Positions 10,975 to 23,129 of a DNA stretch of 64,000 bases are shown here, piece by piece. Position numbers and translations under genes: made by a program. This stretch comes from Lepeophtheirus salmonis (lineage: Eukaryota; Arthropoda; Copepoda; Siphonostomatoida; Caligidae): contig NC_052133.2 of assembly GCF_016086655.4 (NCBI RefSeq), positions 10,314,301-10,378,300 of the forward strand, given 5' to 3'. Below the pieces are notes generated by a model. It saw only the letters and a list, made by a program, of their open reading frames with translations, did no database searches and was not told where the DNA came from. Numbering within the stretch: position 1 is the stretch's first letter; each line of letters opens with the position of its first letter.

Positions 10975-11425
10975 GTCATTTTAGCCGCCTCCTCCCCAGA
11001 CTGTTCCCTTCTCGACTATTGATTTAGAATGCTGTCTAGAAGAGAGTCTGTGCTACCCCTTACCGAAACTTAGATGACCTCAAGACCTACGTCGAGTAGT
11101 AGAAAGGTTGCCCTTGCCCACAGTAGACCGATGCACCTTCTTCGTCTTGGCGTCTTCATCGTTGTGTTGACCTTAAAGGACGATCCATGATATTTTCAGG
11201 CATCACTTTTGTGGTTCTTCCACTCTAAGGCTTGTCCTTAAGGCTATCACCATCATCCAAACCATTTTTGACAAGACAAACTGTAGCCTTGCTGATGTTT
11301 AAGGCCTTCACGATGTCCAGATTTGTCCTACTGGTGAGGCTTAAGTTGTCGATGACAGCTCTTCTTGCCTCCTTCACAACATGTACATCAATCAAAGGCT
11401 TAGAACCTAAGCTATTCAAAAATAG
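10975..11425 (-). pseudogene. Tc1/mariner transposase, N-terminal fragment
   Basis: The minus strand from about 11419 gives KEARRAVIDNLSLTSRTNLD, then IVKALNISKATVCLVKNGLDDG and SLKDKPR, a helix-turn-helix followed by the typical SL.D.PR linker. After a shift, KTKKVHRSTVGKG (about 11110-11150) is the second helix motif. The rest decays before 10975. It is oppositely oriented to the scrap just upstream, and their edges are only about 65 bp apart. The catalytic domain is missing. Confidence 0.65.
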
Positions 11426-11429
11426 TCGG

Positions 11430-12790
11430 ACTTTAAGATTTAATCAACAAAGCCTATTCAAAACTGTATTTTTAGAAGATCTCATTACTTTTTCTACACC
11501 CAGTGAATGGAATATGTTATTTATACAAAATCTAACGTATTGATAAAAAAGATTGCCCGTCTTCTTTACTCGTCTCCTCTTCAGTACGTCTCCACTGTTT
11601 TACAATGTGCACATCAGAAGTGCTTAAAATTTACAACTCTAGACATGTCTGGATGTTAGTCCATTTTAATTTTCAAAATAAAGATTGAAGAATGAATAAG
11701 GAAGCACATTTTTTCCCGTTTATCGACATAAACTTTATATATATACCTACACTTCCAGGACTACATAAATTTTCACATCTCTGATGTTTAACTAATAGAA
11801 ATGTGTTTCTAAAAAAAGATAGATGGTGGTAAATAAGCTTCTTCATATATTTATAATACATAATTTTATCGTATCCTGGAAAAGGAGTTCAGTACTTTGT
11901 TCATTCAATCAACATGGGCTTTAAAATTATAAAGAAATATATACCTTATTAATCAAATTTATATGTTAAGAACTTCATGTTACATGGACATTAAGGAAAT
12001 AGTATTTCTCTCTTTATATTAGTCTTAAATATTAACATAATTTTAAAAACTATATTCTCTAGGTTATTTAAATGGGCATTCACTTAAATATGATTATAAA
12101 TATTTGATAAGATAAGAGCTTTTGCTTTTGTTTCTCAAAAAATTAAAATGTGTGTGGGTTTTTCTTTTTCAAGAAAATAATATGAAAAAAATAATTGAAT
12201 ACACGTGTAATTGTTGCTATGTGATACATAATATTTTTGTTTAAAAATAATTGTAATAACAGAGTTGTTGAGTAAATACTTAAAATAAAACATAAAGTGT
12301 CTCAATCATGGTATAGATTACTTTATATGTATGTATAGAGCGGAGTAAAATATGATCTTCAAGTATGATAAAGCAGAAGAAACAACTTTAAGAATGTTTG
12401 AGAAGAGAATAGCTAATATGACAATTTTCCTTAAACCAACTACAAGTAGCTATGACATGATGGAAATAAACATAAATCATACATTTAATAAAAGAAGTAC
12501 ATTGGTGGAAATTTCTCCAATGTAAAGCTTCAATTCTACTACGAGTTCTACAAGAGCTGACACTTCGAACTCTGCAACTAATCCTAAGCTTCATTATTTA
12601 TAAGCACATTTACTTTTTATTTTGATGTTATCTCCACAAGAATGAAATAATTATGATATCTATAATTGTAAAAAAGTTGATCTGAGACTACCGAAAAAAA
12701 AATTGTAGTTGTAAGTTGACTTTATTTTTATTTTTCAAAGCTATTGTCAATCATTTTTTAATACTGAGAAGGGATCATCTTCATATTGAT
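11430..12790. other. AT-rich spacer
   Basis: Bases 11430-11640 are a little less AT-rich and may extend the neighbouring remnant, but I could not match them. The rest shows nothing recognisable. Confidence 0.45.
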
Positions 12791-12799
12791 CAATTTCCC

Positions 12800-12895
12800 T
12801 ATAAAATGTGTGTGCTTATGAAAGAAGGAAGATTTTTGGGAGGTTTTAACATTAAATCCTTGTTGTACGATTAGGAATGCAATTGAAGATTGGTA
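12800..12895. repeat. diverged repeat C, unit 3
   Basis: Shorter match to 6753-6961 and 7391-7623: a GTGTGTGCTTATGAAAGAAGG start and AAATCCTTGTTG in the middle. The downstream part of the unit is not preserved. Confidence 0.35.
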
Positions 12896-12920
12896 ACTGA
12901 GTAATTTTCGTCTATATATT

Positions 12921-13035
12921 TGCTACACAGGGAGTGGATTATTTTCCGCCTAGCATCACCCTCTTGTAGTTGCTGGCAGCTATTCTAATAAAACGCCACT
13001 ACAGCCAAGCTGCTATCATCCTTAAAAAAATAGAA
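12921..13035 (+). mobile_element. solo DD37D-mariner-type terminus
   Basis: TACACAGGGAGTGGATTATT followed by TTCCGCC resembles the ends of the 4812-5714 element (TACAGGGAGCGGGTATC and TTGCC). The next 80 bases (TAGTTGCTGGCAG and ACGCCACTACAGCC) are unusually GC-rich for the region, as expected of a transposon 5' leader. No transposase frame or right-hand end follows. Confidence 0.4.
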
Positions 13036-13039
13036 ATTG

Positions 13040-16000
13040 TCTTGAGAAACAGCGTAGGAAAAGAAAAAAATATGTTTTGATTTCCAACTAGAAAAAAATG
13101 CACTAGCACTCTAATTCATGTTTCATACAGCTCAATATATGTATCACTGAGGCACTCAAATATATACGATATTAATGATGAGCATTTTATTTCTATAAAT
13201 ATTTATATATGGACTAAAAACTACATCATAAATCAAAACTATTCATAATTATAACTCACACCAAAGTTATTTAGAGGAGTAAGCTCTGCACATTTTCATT
13301 AAATATTAAACAACTTTTTGTGCAAATGGTAACATAACTTTATAGGTTTTGAGTTAAAGCCACAATGTATGTAGGTTTACATGGTTATAGTACAAAATAG
13401 ATATATTAAACCCAAAACTATAAGCCAAGTGGAAAAACAAAAACAGCATTATCGATATTTTCCAAAACATGAGTGGGACATGAGCGTTGTTTACTTATAT
13501 TAGTTAGTCAAATATAGCTGTTAAAAATATTTCATTGCACCAGTTCATTGGACATTAAACTATATTTTTTTTTTATTCTCCTGAGCAGCAAGGGTTTAAG
13601 TATCACAGCCTTTACATTTATAGTGTTATATCGATAACAAATAATTCCATGGCTACAATGCCATTTTTTACACAGTGAATTCGTTTAGATTCCTTTCTTC
13701 AATCATGCGTTTTAAGAAATGAGCGTAACTGTTTTATAACTTGATTTTTCCACCCATTAATTATTATTTGAATGTCTTTAATTATACTCAAATACAATTT
13801 GTTGTGAAAATATCTAAATATGGTCCTGTGTATATACATTTTATTGAGAGTGTAAAGAAGAAATTACCTTTGAAGTATACTATTAAAAGTTTTTGACTTT
13901 TCTATTTAAAAAACTTTGTAGATATTATGTTCACGGCTCATGCATAAGGAACATAGTACTATTGGTCTTAGAAATATAGTACCTATATTCGTCTAAAGTA
14001 ATCCATACTTTTGTACAAGCTCAGGTAGCGAAATAGCTATAAGTTATTTCGATACATGTTGTCAAAAAAGTATAACAAGAAAGAGCAATTAGGGTGCATT
14101 GAGACTAACTCAAAAATTGAACTTTTTGTGTATGTCCTTTTCCCCCAATATCTTTATGATGTAATGACGCTGCAAATACCGGTTTTTAGGTTGTATAGTA
14201 CAGTTTTAAATACAGCTTGGAAAAATTATTATTTTGAATAAAATGATCATAGGTTAATTCCCGGTAGTTACAAGTGAAGGAAATGCAAATTTAATATGTA
14301 TATTTACTTCAACGACATTTCCCTAGGGAGATTGAGTTATTGTAACAGTATAATATTTATTTATTCTTACTCAGAGCAACTCCATCTGGACAATTCAAGA
14401 AACATTTAAAAAACAACATCAGTATCTCGGTACCACTATACCGAATAAAACGAGTACCTTTACAATATGTGCATATGCTACAGTTTCTCTTTTGTACTCC
14501 CCGGATCCTGTTTCATTGAGATTTTTACAAGTTTTATATCTAGGGAAAACTCTGCATTTAATTATTTTGTACCATCAAAATTAAGAATATGAGACAAGAA
14601 AATATTTGGGTAGGATATAAGCCTTGAAAAAAGTGTAAATTTGAGTAGATTCATTGGTCTACAGCAATATTTTTTATGACGCAAGATGTCGTTTTTATGA
14701 TACCAGTAGAGCACAGCAGATTGGCGGAAATTCACTCGTTATCGGGCATATCATTTAACTTTGCTCATCTTGAGTCGTCGAGTATATATTTTTTTAATTT
14801 ATACACACTAAGATCAATGGCTGTGAAATAATTATTTGCAGCGTGCCATTTCAGATTAAGTCACTAAACTGCTTTTTGGCATTTTTCCTGATGTCGTATT
14901 GAGCAGTTTTTTCCGTTGTAGAATTTACTTTGTCATTTCAGTTGAAAGAGTGAATTAATTATTAATGAACTTAGTTAGTTATAAAGTATTTTTCAACACT
15001 CCTAGCGGAGAAAAAGACACTACCTTGTACAAATATTGATCACATGGTCATTGAAGAATTGAAAACTTATATTTTCTACGAAAAATATATTTAAAAGTAT
15101 TTATTATTTTTAACGGTATTTCGATATAACCCGGTATGCCGATCAACGATAATTTCCTGGAACTGAGAACCATTTGTGCACATAAAAGTAATGCAGTAAC
15201 AAAATAGTTGTATTAAAGAATGTGTCTAAGAAAATAAAAGCTTTGGGAGAGGAGGGGGGTGAAGGAAATAAAGATTTTTTTTTTTTTGCAGAAATGAGAA
15301 AAAAATGTATTAAATTAATATACACATTAATGCATAAATACCAACCAACAAACCAACCAAAGTTTATAATATGTGTATATTATAGACATTTATTTACGGA
15401 TATGAGTTCATTATGGGTGTTAAAGGCTAGTAGGGTTATCGGGGTTTCATAAAAAACTTAAGACACACATAAACGGTCTGACGCTTTAACTAATTAGCAC
15501 ACTCATTATCGCCAACAAAGAAAAAAAAATATTAATATAAAAGTTACAAAGATTGAATTAGCTCTTCCAATTGAACGCATGCTATTTTAGTAAAGATTGC
15601 TCTAAAATATAGAAATCTATTAGGAATTAGATGTTTAATTTGCATAATACGTTTTTAAAACGGAAAATGAAATTCGATGAGGTATGAGCATTGTTGAATT
15701 ATATTCGTTTGTAAACAAAGCCAAAAAAAAAAAATGTGGCGCTGTCTTACAAGAAAGTAATACAATGTTAGCTATTCATTAATTTTTTTCTACTTACACA
15801 CTTATTTAAAAACCATTACAAGCTTTAAAGGACTAGTGTAAAATAAAATATAGGTCCATAAATATATAGTAATATTACTTTTTGAAAAAACGAAATTAAA
15901 TTAAATATTGACACAGCCTAGGTAAAGAGGCTCAAAAAAAGAGTAATCCGTCAAAAAAAAGTCATTAGAAAATAAATAAAAAAATGATTTCCAAATCGTA

Positions 16001-17000
16001 ATTTAGTAAATAATGATTTCCTGAACGTAATTTCTTAAAAAATGAAGCAAGTTATGAATTAAAAATGGTCTTTCATTATTTTTAATAATAAACAAGTTCT
16101 TATCTTATTATTTAATGAATATTCTGGCACCGGTCCTGTCTAAAAAAATAACAATATATGCTTGCAACATTGCGTTATTTTTGTTTATTATGCCATTGAA
16201 TAAGTCAATGAAAACGTATTACTAATATATTTTAATAAGAAAAGATTGTCTGTATGTATATGATCTGAACATACATTTTCGATCAAATAAATAACAATGA
16301 AGTCATAGTTATGAAATATTGAAGGTGTTTAAATGTAGCATCGAGTGTGTCGTCGTATAAAATATAAGATGCCAACTCATACTTTAATAACAGCAACTCA
16401 TAATCTATACAACTCTTAACAAATGCTTTTTGATCTAAATCATATACATTTACAAATTACTGGTATGTAAAAATAAATGCAATCTAGCAAACATTTATGT
16501 AAACTCACGTTATATGCAACCTATACTGAATAGAATTGCTTAAAATATGATTTGAGAATTTTTTTTTTCTCAATCCGTTATAAATTTTCTTTTATTATTA
16601 AGGAGAAAAAATTTAAGTACTGAGCATTCACGTGATAATGTGGTCATGAAAAATGTAGGGTTACACTCATTATTTTTTTGCTTAGTTATCTTTCTATTTA
16701 AAAAAAAAGTTTGTCTGCACGTCGACTCCTTATAAATCCGGGTACAATCTTTAATTTACTAGAAATACAAATTAAGTTACTCCCTGCACTATACAATTAT
16801 TTTATTCATATTTATGTTAACAAAAATATCCTCTTTTCTTGACTTTAGATTTCCCTTTTTTTCAACTACATAATACATTACTAGTAGTTTTTTCTTTGTA
16901 AGAAAATAACTTTTTGAAGCTAATATGTATATTTTTCTTTTAAGTACCTATTTGTCATGTATGTATATATTCGAGAGTTATTCTTTTATATATATGTATA
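13040..17000. other. AT-rich spacer with one mixed-composition patch
   Basis: Mostly A/T-rich with no coding signature. Bases 14650-14930 are more balanced (for example GTAGAGCACAGCAGATTGGC and CACTCGTTATCGGGCATATC), but frames there are short and unrecognisable. GGCACCGGTCCTG near 16130 echoes the CAGTCCT-rich patch at 9.1 kb. Confidence 0.45.
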
Positions 17001-17002
17001 TA

Positions 17003-17972
17003 CAATGTGAGGATTTTAAATCTAGAAAAAGTTAAGACCCCAATATTTTGGCAACCCTTAAATCCATGATTATGAATGTGTGTTTATCAGATTTAAATGA
17101 CAAAATTGTACTAGAAAATAGGAAAAATCTTTTAGATGTCACCTGAATACGAACGCTGTGGGGCCGAAATTGTTCGCCTCCATGCTGGGTTCAGGCCTAC
17201 GGTGATTATTGAGTTTAGGAAGCTTTACGATATTATCAAAGCTTTAAAAGAGTCTTATGGATCGGGAACACCTGCAAGGAGACTTCTGATCTTTTTGAGA
17301 ATCCAATTTTCCTGAATGCTTTAATCAACGACGATCCCAGCATCTCTATGAATAACCTAGCTGACAGGATGATCATAGTCCCTGACACCATGAAGACTGC
17401 TGTCCACTGTGGCCTGAGGAGCAAGAGCTACGTCTTGAATATCGGATAGATGCTGTTAAAGGATATAAACATCAAAGTTCGAAGATCTTAATCTGTCTGA
17501 AGCATGGAACAGGTGGCAAAATTTGGTTTTTCACCGACAATCATATCTTTTATGAAGATGCCAATTGCAACCTAAGGGTCTTCAAAATTGTTGATCAGAT
17601 AATTTTGACATGTTTTTGAGCAAAGAAAATGTTGCCTCCTGCCTCGCCTGATAATAACCGATTGAACTACATACTACGTGTCGACTATCTTGGATAAATA
17701 GTCCAAGAAACTTGCACTTAACAATATTTAATACTTTCTAGCCTCCATTCTTGAGGCAGTGGCTAACATGGACACAGAGTTTCTTATCAAGTGGATGCCA
17801 AGTTCAGGGCCAGAGCTTGGTTGAAGATGGCAGTAGTTGGTTTGAGTAATTGATTTCACTTTTGATCCCGTCATGTAAGATCTAAATATTTTTGAATTCC
17901 TAAATTAATTTTAGAAAATAAATTGGGATATATACTATATTTAAATCTTTCGGATTTCAAATCCCTACCCTG
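17003..17972 (+). mobile_element. mariner-like element with both termini, decayed
   Basis: The left end (17003, after TA) reads CAATGTGAGGATTTTAAATC. The right end on the minus strand (from 17972, with TA at 17973-17974) reads CAGGGTAGGGATTTGAAATC. They align with a one-base gap, and the similarity continues as TAGAAAAAGTTAA against CGAAAGATTTAAA. Length is 970 bp, so about 300 bp of a complete mariner is missing. The right end abuts the next element head-to-head, which makes ACCCTGTATACAGGGT a perfect palindrome at 17967-17982. Confidence 0.8.
17136..17845 (+). pseudogene. mariner-like transposase remnant
   Basis: An ATG at 17136 begins MSPEYERCGAEIVRLHAGFR. Frame changes then lead to YGSGTPARR (linker), NPIFLNALINDDPSISMNNL, MKTAVHCGLRSKSYVL, and FFTDNHIFYEDANCN at about 17528-17570. 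The last corresponds to the F(S)DEK.F..D region with the first catalytic aspartate, here preserved as TD. Near the end, ASILEAVANMDTEFLIKW and a GPELG-like tail match the C-terminal S.LK..I..AxANM stretch of mariner proteins. The region with the second and third aspartates is lost or unreadable. Multiple stops and frameshifts mark it as dead. The organisation resembles that of the 4812 element, but it is an older, separate lineage. Confidence 0.72.
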
Positions 17973-17976
17973 TATA

Positions 17977-18356
17977 CAGGGTGGATCATAAATAGAGACC
18001 CATAAGCAATGTAATAACTAACAGATTATGGTTTGTGTTAGACTAGCTGTAATTTTTTTTTACAGGTTTTATATTTGTGTAATTTCTAGGTTGCTCTTCC
18101 CCGTGTAGTGAAGCTTGATGGTAGTATTTCATTTCTCTTCCATGGTCCTAAATAAATAATCCCTCAAAATATCTTTATCAAACTCTGCTGACAAATGATA
18201 TCTTATTTACAATTGAAATTTTAACAATAATGTCCTGAAATCGCTATGAATTATGTAAGTTTATGCATTTGTAACGGTATTCAGGGTCCACCCTGTACAA
18301 TACTCTTATTTTAATAACGTGTATGTGACACTAATTCTGGACCACCCTGTATATTC
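17977..18356. mobile_element. MITE-like element with CAGGGTGG termini
   Basis: Left end: CAGGGTGGATCATAAATAGA from 17977. On the minus strand two right-hand candidates exist, CAGGGTGGACCCTGAATACC from about 18297 and CAGGGTGGTCCAGAATTAGT from about 18355. Two superposed ends suggest one insertion inside or beside another. No transposase frame lies between, so it is non-autonomous. TA flanks are present at the left and outer right ends. Confidence 0.6.
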
Positions 18357-18359
18357 TAG

Positions 18360-19990
18360 AGACTTTTTTTTCTATACCCAACATAAAAGTATGCTATCAT
18401 AATATTGTAGTTTCTATTCAGAGTTGCATAATGTACTATATCTTCTACTTTTTCAACTTTTATTTTATGCATTATCAAATTGATTTTTTAACTGAGTGTA
18501 TGTACTTCATTCAATCATCAATAAAGTAAAAGAATTTATGCATTACACATTATGCAATACTTGAACATGTATGTCATTTTATATCTCTTTTTCAATATTA
18601 AATGTAATGCTTATTTTTTAAGCAATATTCATTCCTAGTGGACATATATGTATTTAGATATATTGGTTTATTTGAATAAAATTGGATCCTTTCGAAAAGA
18701 AATTGAATACATATATATCATAGATGATACTCTAATAGAAGAAGAAACAGAAACTAAAGTTTTTAGGGGTACATTGTACAAGTGTCCATGCATATCATAA
18801 TTTATTTTTCTAACTTGTAATTAGAGACAGCGACAAGGGAAAGTTGACATTGAATTATTACATCCATTTAATTATAACACAATAGAGTGAAGCAAAGGGA
18901 GTTGGAAGAGAGGAATCTCGACTTATTTTCGAGTTTTTCGTTCGTTTATAAACTTGTAGGATCATGAAAGTAGATGGAAGGGTTTATCGTATTAAAAAAA
19001 AAAAACAATTTTATCATTTAGAAGTCATCTATCTTCCCCCCTAAAGTATTGCAGTCCCATTTTTTTTTTAAATATATGCATTGAAGTTTTTCAAAAAATG
19101 AAAATTTTATTGAAAGGCCTTTTGAAAAATACAATATAGCATTGAAAATAGATTAAAACATTACTTTGTAAAAAACAACATTTAATTAAATATTGATACA
19201 GTCTTAGAAAAGAGTTTCAAAAAAGGTTTGTCCCTTTCTATGAACAAATTACTTTGATTAACTCTTTAAAATTGAATGTAAATTTGCAAAAATTTATTGT
19301 TATTTTGATTAATTATTAATATAAGGGCAAACTTCAATAAAAAAAAATTAAAGTTAAAATCTTTAGTAAACATTCTTGGGTATCTCAAACCCCCCTAGAA
19401 ATTTGAAAACAAAGTTTACAGTTGACTAAAGTAGGTCTATGAAACTTTGAACTGTATGAATATTTGATTTCAAAAGTTATATTGGACATTCCTTTTTTTT
19501 TAAAGATTGTTTTTGTGTTAACTCACCACATATTTATCTTATTGGTATGTATCTTGTCTCTAAAATTGTGGTAAATGAGAGGATAGAAACGAGCGTTCAA
19601 CTGCCAAGTGAAAGGTTGATTATCATTTTTATGGTTGAATATATATTTGTATATATTGATTCTATTCCATTTTTCAATCTCCCAATTCTTCCCCTACCAG
19701 ACATTTGTCACTGCCAAATCACCAAAAAAAGAATTGAATGAACATATTATTACGTCAATTCTGATTTAATCTTTTTTTCGTTCTTTCACTGACAAAGACA
19801 CACTTTTGAAAGGAAATGAAAAAATCATGCATATAATTGATGATCTATGCCAAAAAGAAAGAAATTTATAGAAGCAACAAAGTTCAAGAATGATTTTAAA
19901 TAAACCTATCCACTGAAAAAAAGGGTATAATTTGACGTCACATTAACAATCAGCTATTCCATTTACCTTCCTACCCAGAAATTAAATAAC
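18360..19990. other. AT-rich spacer
   Basis: Nothing recognised. There is an A run of 12 near 18994-19005. Confidence 0.5.
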
Positions 19991-20164
19991 TAGCAGAATG
20001 GGGAACCAAAACTTGCAGTATACTTCATACACCTTTTCTTTAATGATCATCTTAAACTATAATTAATTAATATGCAGTCACTCTACAAAAATATTGTATT
20101 TAATTGAGTTACATTCCAAAACGGATGACTTTTGTAAAAATATAATAATGTAAATGGATACATG

Positions 20165-21027
20165 CCGGGTGGTCCATTGAAATCTGAACACTTACTTATA
20201 AAATTATTTTTTAATTTTGAGTGATTGAAATTAATGCATATTTCACAATATTAAGCATAAACAATTAGTAAGAAGAAAAAAACATGTCGTCTCTAGCTTA
20301 CAAAAAAGTCGAGAAAATAGCATTTGAACGTGATTGTCTATTTTCCATTCGCACACTCCAAGCAGTTGGGCGTATCCACGACTACCTTCTTCAACGTCAG
20401 CATGTCCGAAACGTCGGAGTGGAAGAAGGGGTCTGTTAAAATGGTCAAACTGTACCTGGTGGAGTTAAAAAACAGCCCAAGCCAATGAGTCTATGAGGGC
20501 ACATGTAAGAGATATATGGGATTCATACTAGACGACTGTTCAAAGAGCTATCAAAAATTTGGTGGAAATAACATTGTGAGGGTGGAGAGACCACTTTTGC
20601 CACCAACAATGAAGAAACCCTTCTCTTCCGTTGCAGCTCTTTTTAATTAGTTTTAAATTAGTCTTTTGAACTCTGTTTTGACACTTTTGGCTCTCCCAGA
20701 GCCCTGATGCCTAAATCCTCGACTACACTTTTTGAGTGCAAGTTCAGGGGAAGGCCTAAATTGTTTTTTGTCTAAACTCTGTAGCTTTCAAAGCTACTGT
20801 CAGGTACTACTAGGACACTATCACAGAGGACTCCATACGTAGCAAGTGCTAGGTCTTCTGTCTCCTCCTGGTCATTATTGCTAAGGACGGCTACATTAAT
20901 GATTAAGGGAGCTCCGACCAACTTCTATTTATAGTATTCTTTTTGGTGAAATTCTAAAGTTAATTAATAAATTATCTCTTGTTGATGTTTAAAATTCAAA
21001 GTGTACAGATTTTAATGGAGCACTCGG
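20165..21027 (+). mobile_element. mariner-like element, family A copy 3, both termini
   Basis: Left end CCGGGTGGTCCATTGAAATC and, on the minus strand, right end CCGAGTGCTCCATTAAAATC, each continuing CTG.ACACTT: 25 of 29 positions agree. Right TA at 21028-21029. The frame starts at ATG 20284 (MSSLAYKKVEKIAFERD, then LFSIRTLQAVG). It continues through a KSMRAHARDL-like block near 20488-20520, TTVQRAIKN near 20540, and a PAMKE..L-like block near 20600-20635. After the deletion point near 20640-20720 comes the C-terminal part (LDYTF..QVQGK-like near 20730). The catalytic core is absent, so this is an 863-bp internal-deletion derivative that kept both ends. It is the best copy for defining the family. 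Confidence 0.82.
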
Positions 21028-21179
21028 TAGAGTGATTCCAACATTTAAGTTGTTATATTTTGTTTTTTGGTTTCTCGATCTATTGCACTATAAAAGCAAA
21101 ACGTCTAGGATTTGCTTAATCGAATAATTGTACTAAAGTCTAAAAAAAAAACTTTTCAGTCCCATACTCGTGAAATACA

Positions 21180-21485
21180 AATCTGTGAATTTGCCAGGGC
21201 TGTTTTCTTTAACTAATCCGTTTCCATTCTTACCTTTTTGACAGAGTCCTTTTTCCTCTCAAATATTTTGGGCTGGCTGACGGGGTAAACGGTGCTCCTG
21301 GTGACGCCCATCTGCTTCGAGTGTGGGAATGGAAAATAGTCCATCGCGTTCAAGTACTATTTTCTCGACTTTTTCGTAAGCTAGAGAGCTCAGATTTGTT
21401 TTGTTTTTTGTATCTAATTGTTTATTTTTTAAGATATTGAAATATGAATTAATTTCAATCACTCAAACTTTATTTACTATTGAAT
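21180..21485 (-). mobile_element. family A copy 4, 5' fragment
   Basis: Minus-strand frame from 21388: SSLAYEKVEKIVLERDGLFS, then IPTLEADGRHQEH. This matches the start of copy 3 almost residue for residue. Upstream (to about 21485) the leader TTAATTTCAATCACTCAAA also matches copy 3 in reverse complement. The coding homology ends near 21180 and neither terminus is visible. It lies about 150 bp from the right end of copy 3 in opposite orientation. Confidence 0.7.
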
Positions 21486-21489
21486 TAGT

Positions 21490-22440
21490 AACTATTCTCA
21501 TTTCAATGAACCACTCGATATTAGATTATATATTAACACTTTTTTACAGCTTTTATATTTTCCTCCCATTTATCAATATATTGTACAATAATTTTGCCTT
21601 TGTTTTAAACAATTTTGTGGAAATGGCTTGTCCGTGACTTCCATCTTGTAAGCACAAACTCAATTATTACTAAAGCTCACCACCTTCTATTCAAACATTG
21701 ATTATAGTTGAATATTATTATTTTTAGGGGGATATTATCCTTTTTGTGCATTATACTCTATAAGTTTGCCATCAAGTTAAACCTTATCTTTCTATCTCAA
21801 AGTCGGAGAACTCTTACGTGGAAAGTTGAAATTTTTATTATTGGAACCTTTTACTAATTGAAGAAATAATAAAATTTATATTTCTGGTAGGATGAAAGGG
21901 ACTCTGAGTCGATCCATTGACTGAGGAATGAAGCTATCAATAATCATAATATAAGGCACTAAAACTTTTTCTACGATATCATTTTCTCCAACCTTATTCT
22001 TCAGTCTACAGATCGACTCGACTCCTTCTTCTCCCTCCCTGAATACTCCATTAGACAGGAACTCATAACCTCCTCCACATAATCAGACCTTTCACCCACT
22101 TTCATCATCCTCCAAAGTGCGAATTACACTTTAATATCTCGAAAAAGTGCATTTATCTACTTACAACTATATTATGTTATTTGTTTCACTTAAAGAATAT
22201 ATTTTACTTATTATTTCAACATTGCAATAATTGAATTTTTCAATTTTCTTCTGCAGTTATTTCCAAATTTTTATTTTTATTTAAATATATTATCATTACT
22301 TCATGTTCAGAGTGCAATACATGGACTTTTAATTTATCTCAAATTTCTTATTAATATTAGAATGTTGAGTAATTATTTGTGATATTCTGGTTTGTCCATT
22401 AATTTTGCATAAACTAACAATAATAAACTTTTCGTCATCA
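21490..22440. other. spacer with a less AT-rich patch
   Basis: Bases 21890-22130 are more balanced. On the minus strand they give a frame with ERSDYVEEVMSSCLMEYSGR and, in another frame, EEGVESICRLKNKVGENDIV. I do not recognise either, and there are no splice or repeat signals that decide whether it is coding. The rest is A/T-rich. Confidence 0.35.
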
Positions 22441-22447
22441 CGTCATT

Positions 22448-22715
22448 ATGAGTGAGTAAAATGCCAAATAGCAGCGCATCTCAGACCTGCTATATGCTGA
22501 AACTGAGGTAACAAGGATTATGGACATCGTAAAGTGTTGTAGAAGCCTGATTGTCGAGGTGTCCAAGATGAAAAATGATGGAGAAGACCTCTTCAGGAAT
22601 GCAGAAAGTTGAGGCCACTGTTCTTAAGATTTTAAGAGGGATCACAATTTCATGTCCACCTATGAAAAGAAGATCAAGAAGGACCTACCAAATCGATGGA
22701 TTTCTTTGTTAACGA
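22448..22715 (+). pseudogene. mariner-like transposase, N-terminal fragment
   Basis: Plus frame from ATG 22448: MSE, stop, NAK, stop, then QRISDLLYAETEVTRIMDIV and KCCRSLIVEVSKMKNDGEDL (helix-turn-helix). After a shift comes KRDHNFMSTYEKKIKKDLPN, the KRD..F...L..KI..DP.KSM linker. The same order, with MSEQEAKKRFILDLLESE, occurs on the minus strand of the 50468-50998 element, so both belong to one subfamily. The catalytic domain is absent. Confidence 0.68.
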
Positions 22716-23074
22716 ATTAAAAAATTTATTTGCCTTTAAAAAATATTTATATAAAATACATAAACCTTTTTTTAATTTTTTTTTGTCTTATGATCTCGCT
22801 CAAAGACGATTTCAGGGAAAATAAAAAACCCTACTAGATGAATAACTAATAAAAGTTTTTTTCCCCTCCTTCTATCACACAAGTATAAAAAAAATCATTG
22901 AGTTATTTTTTTTCAGAAAGAATAGAATAGAAAATAAATCCTTTCTTAAAAAAAAAATATTAGACATATTATAAATGTATATTATACATACATAAAAAAC
23001 TCGAAAAAGAAAGAGCTATTTATTGATTTTATGTAACCTTTCTATTTTTATTTACTATGGTTTTTCGTTTCCAG

Positions 23075-23123
23075 GTGAATCGTCTTGAAACAACATCTCC
23101 AGAACTAAAGGAGTTAATCGCCA
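23075..23123 (+). other. candidate short exon (49 nt)
   Basis: A strong acceptor-like context (TATGGTTTTTCGTTTCCAG) precedes an open segment encoding VNRLETTSPELKELIA, followed by A|GTAAAAAA, a plausible donor. The peptide is charged, uses mixed codons and differs from the A/T-driven Lys/Asn/Ile/Phe text around it. No other exon of such a gene is recognised. It could be chance, or a piece of a host gene with very large introns. Confidence 0.3.
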
Positions 23124-23129
23124 GTAAAA

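Noticed and set aside
14650..14930. Less AT-rich patch considered as an exon or MITE
   Set aside because: Frames are short, and no terminal repeats or second copy were found in the window.
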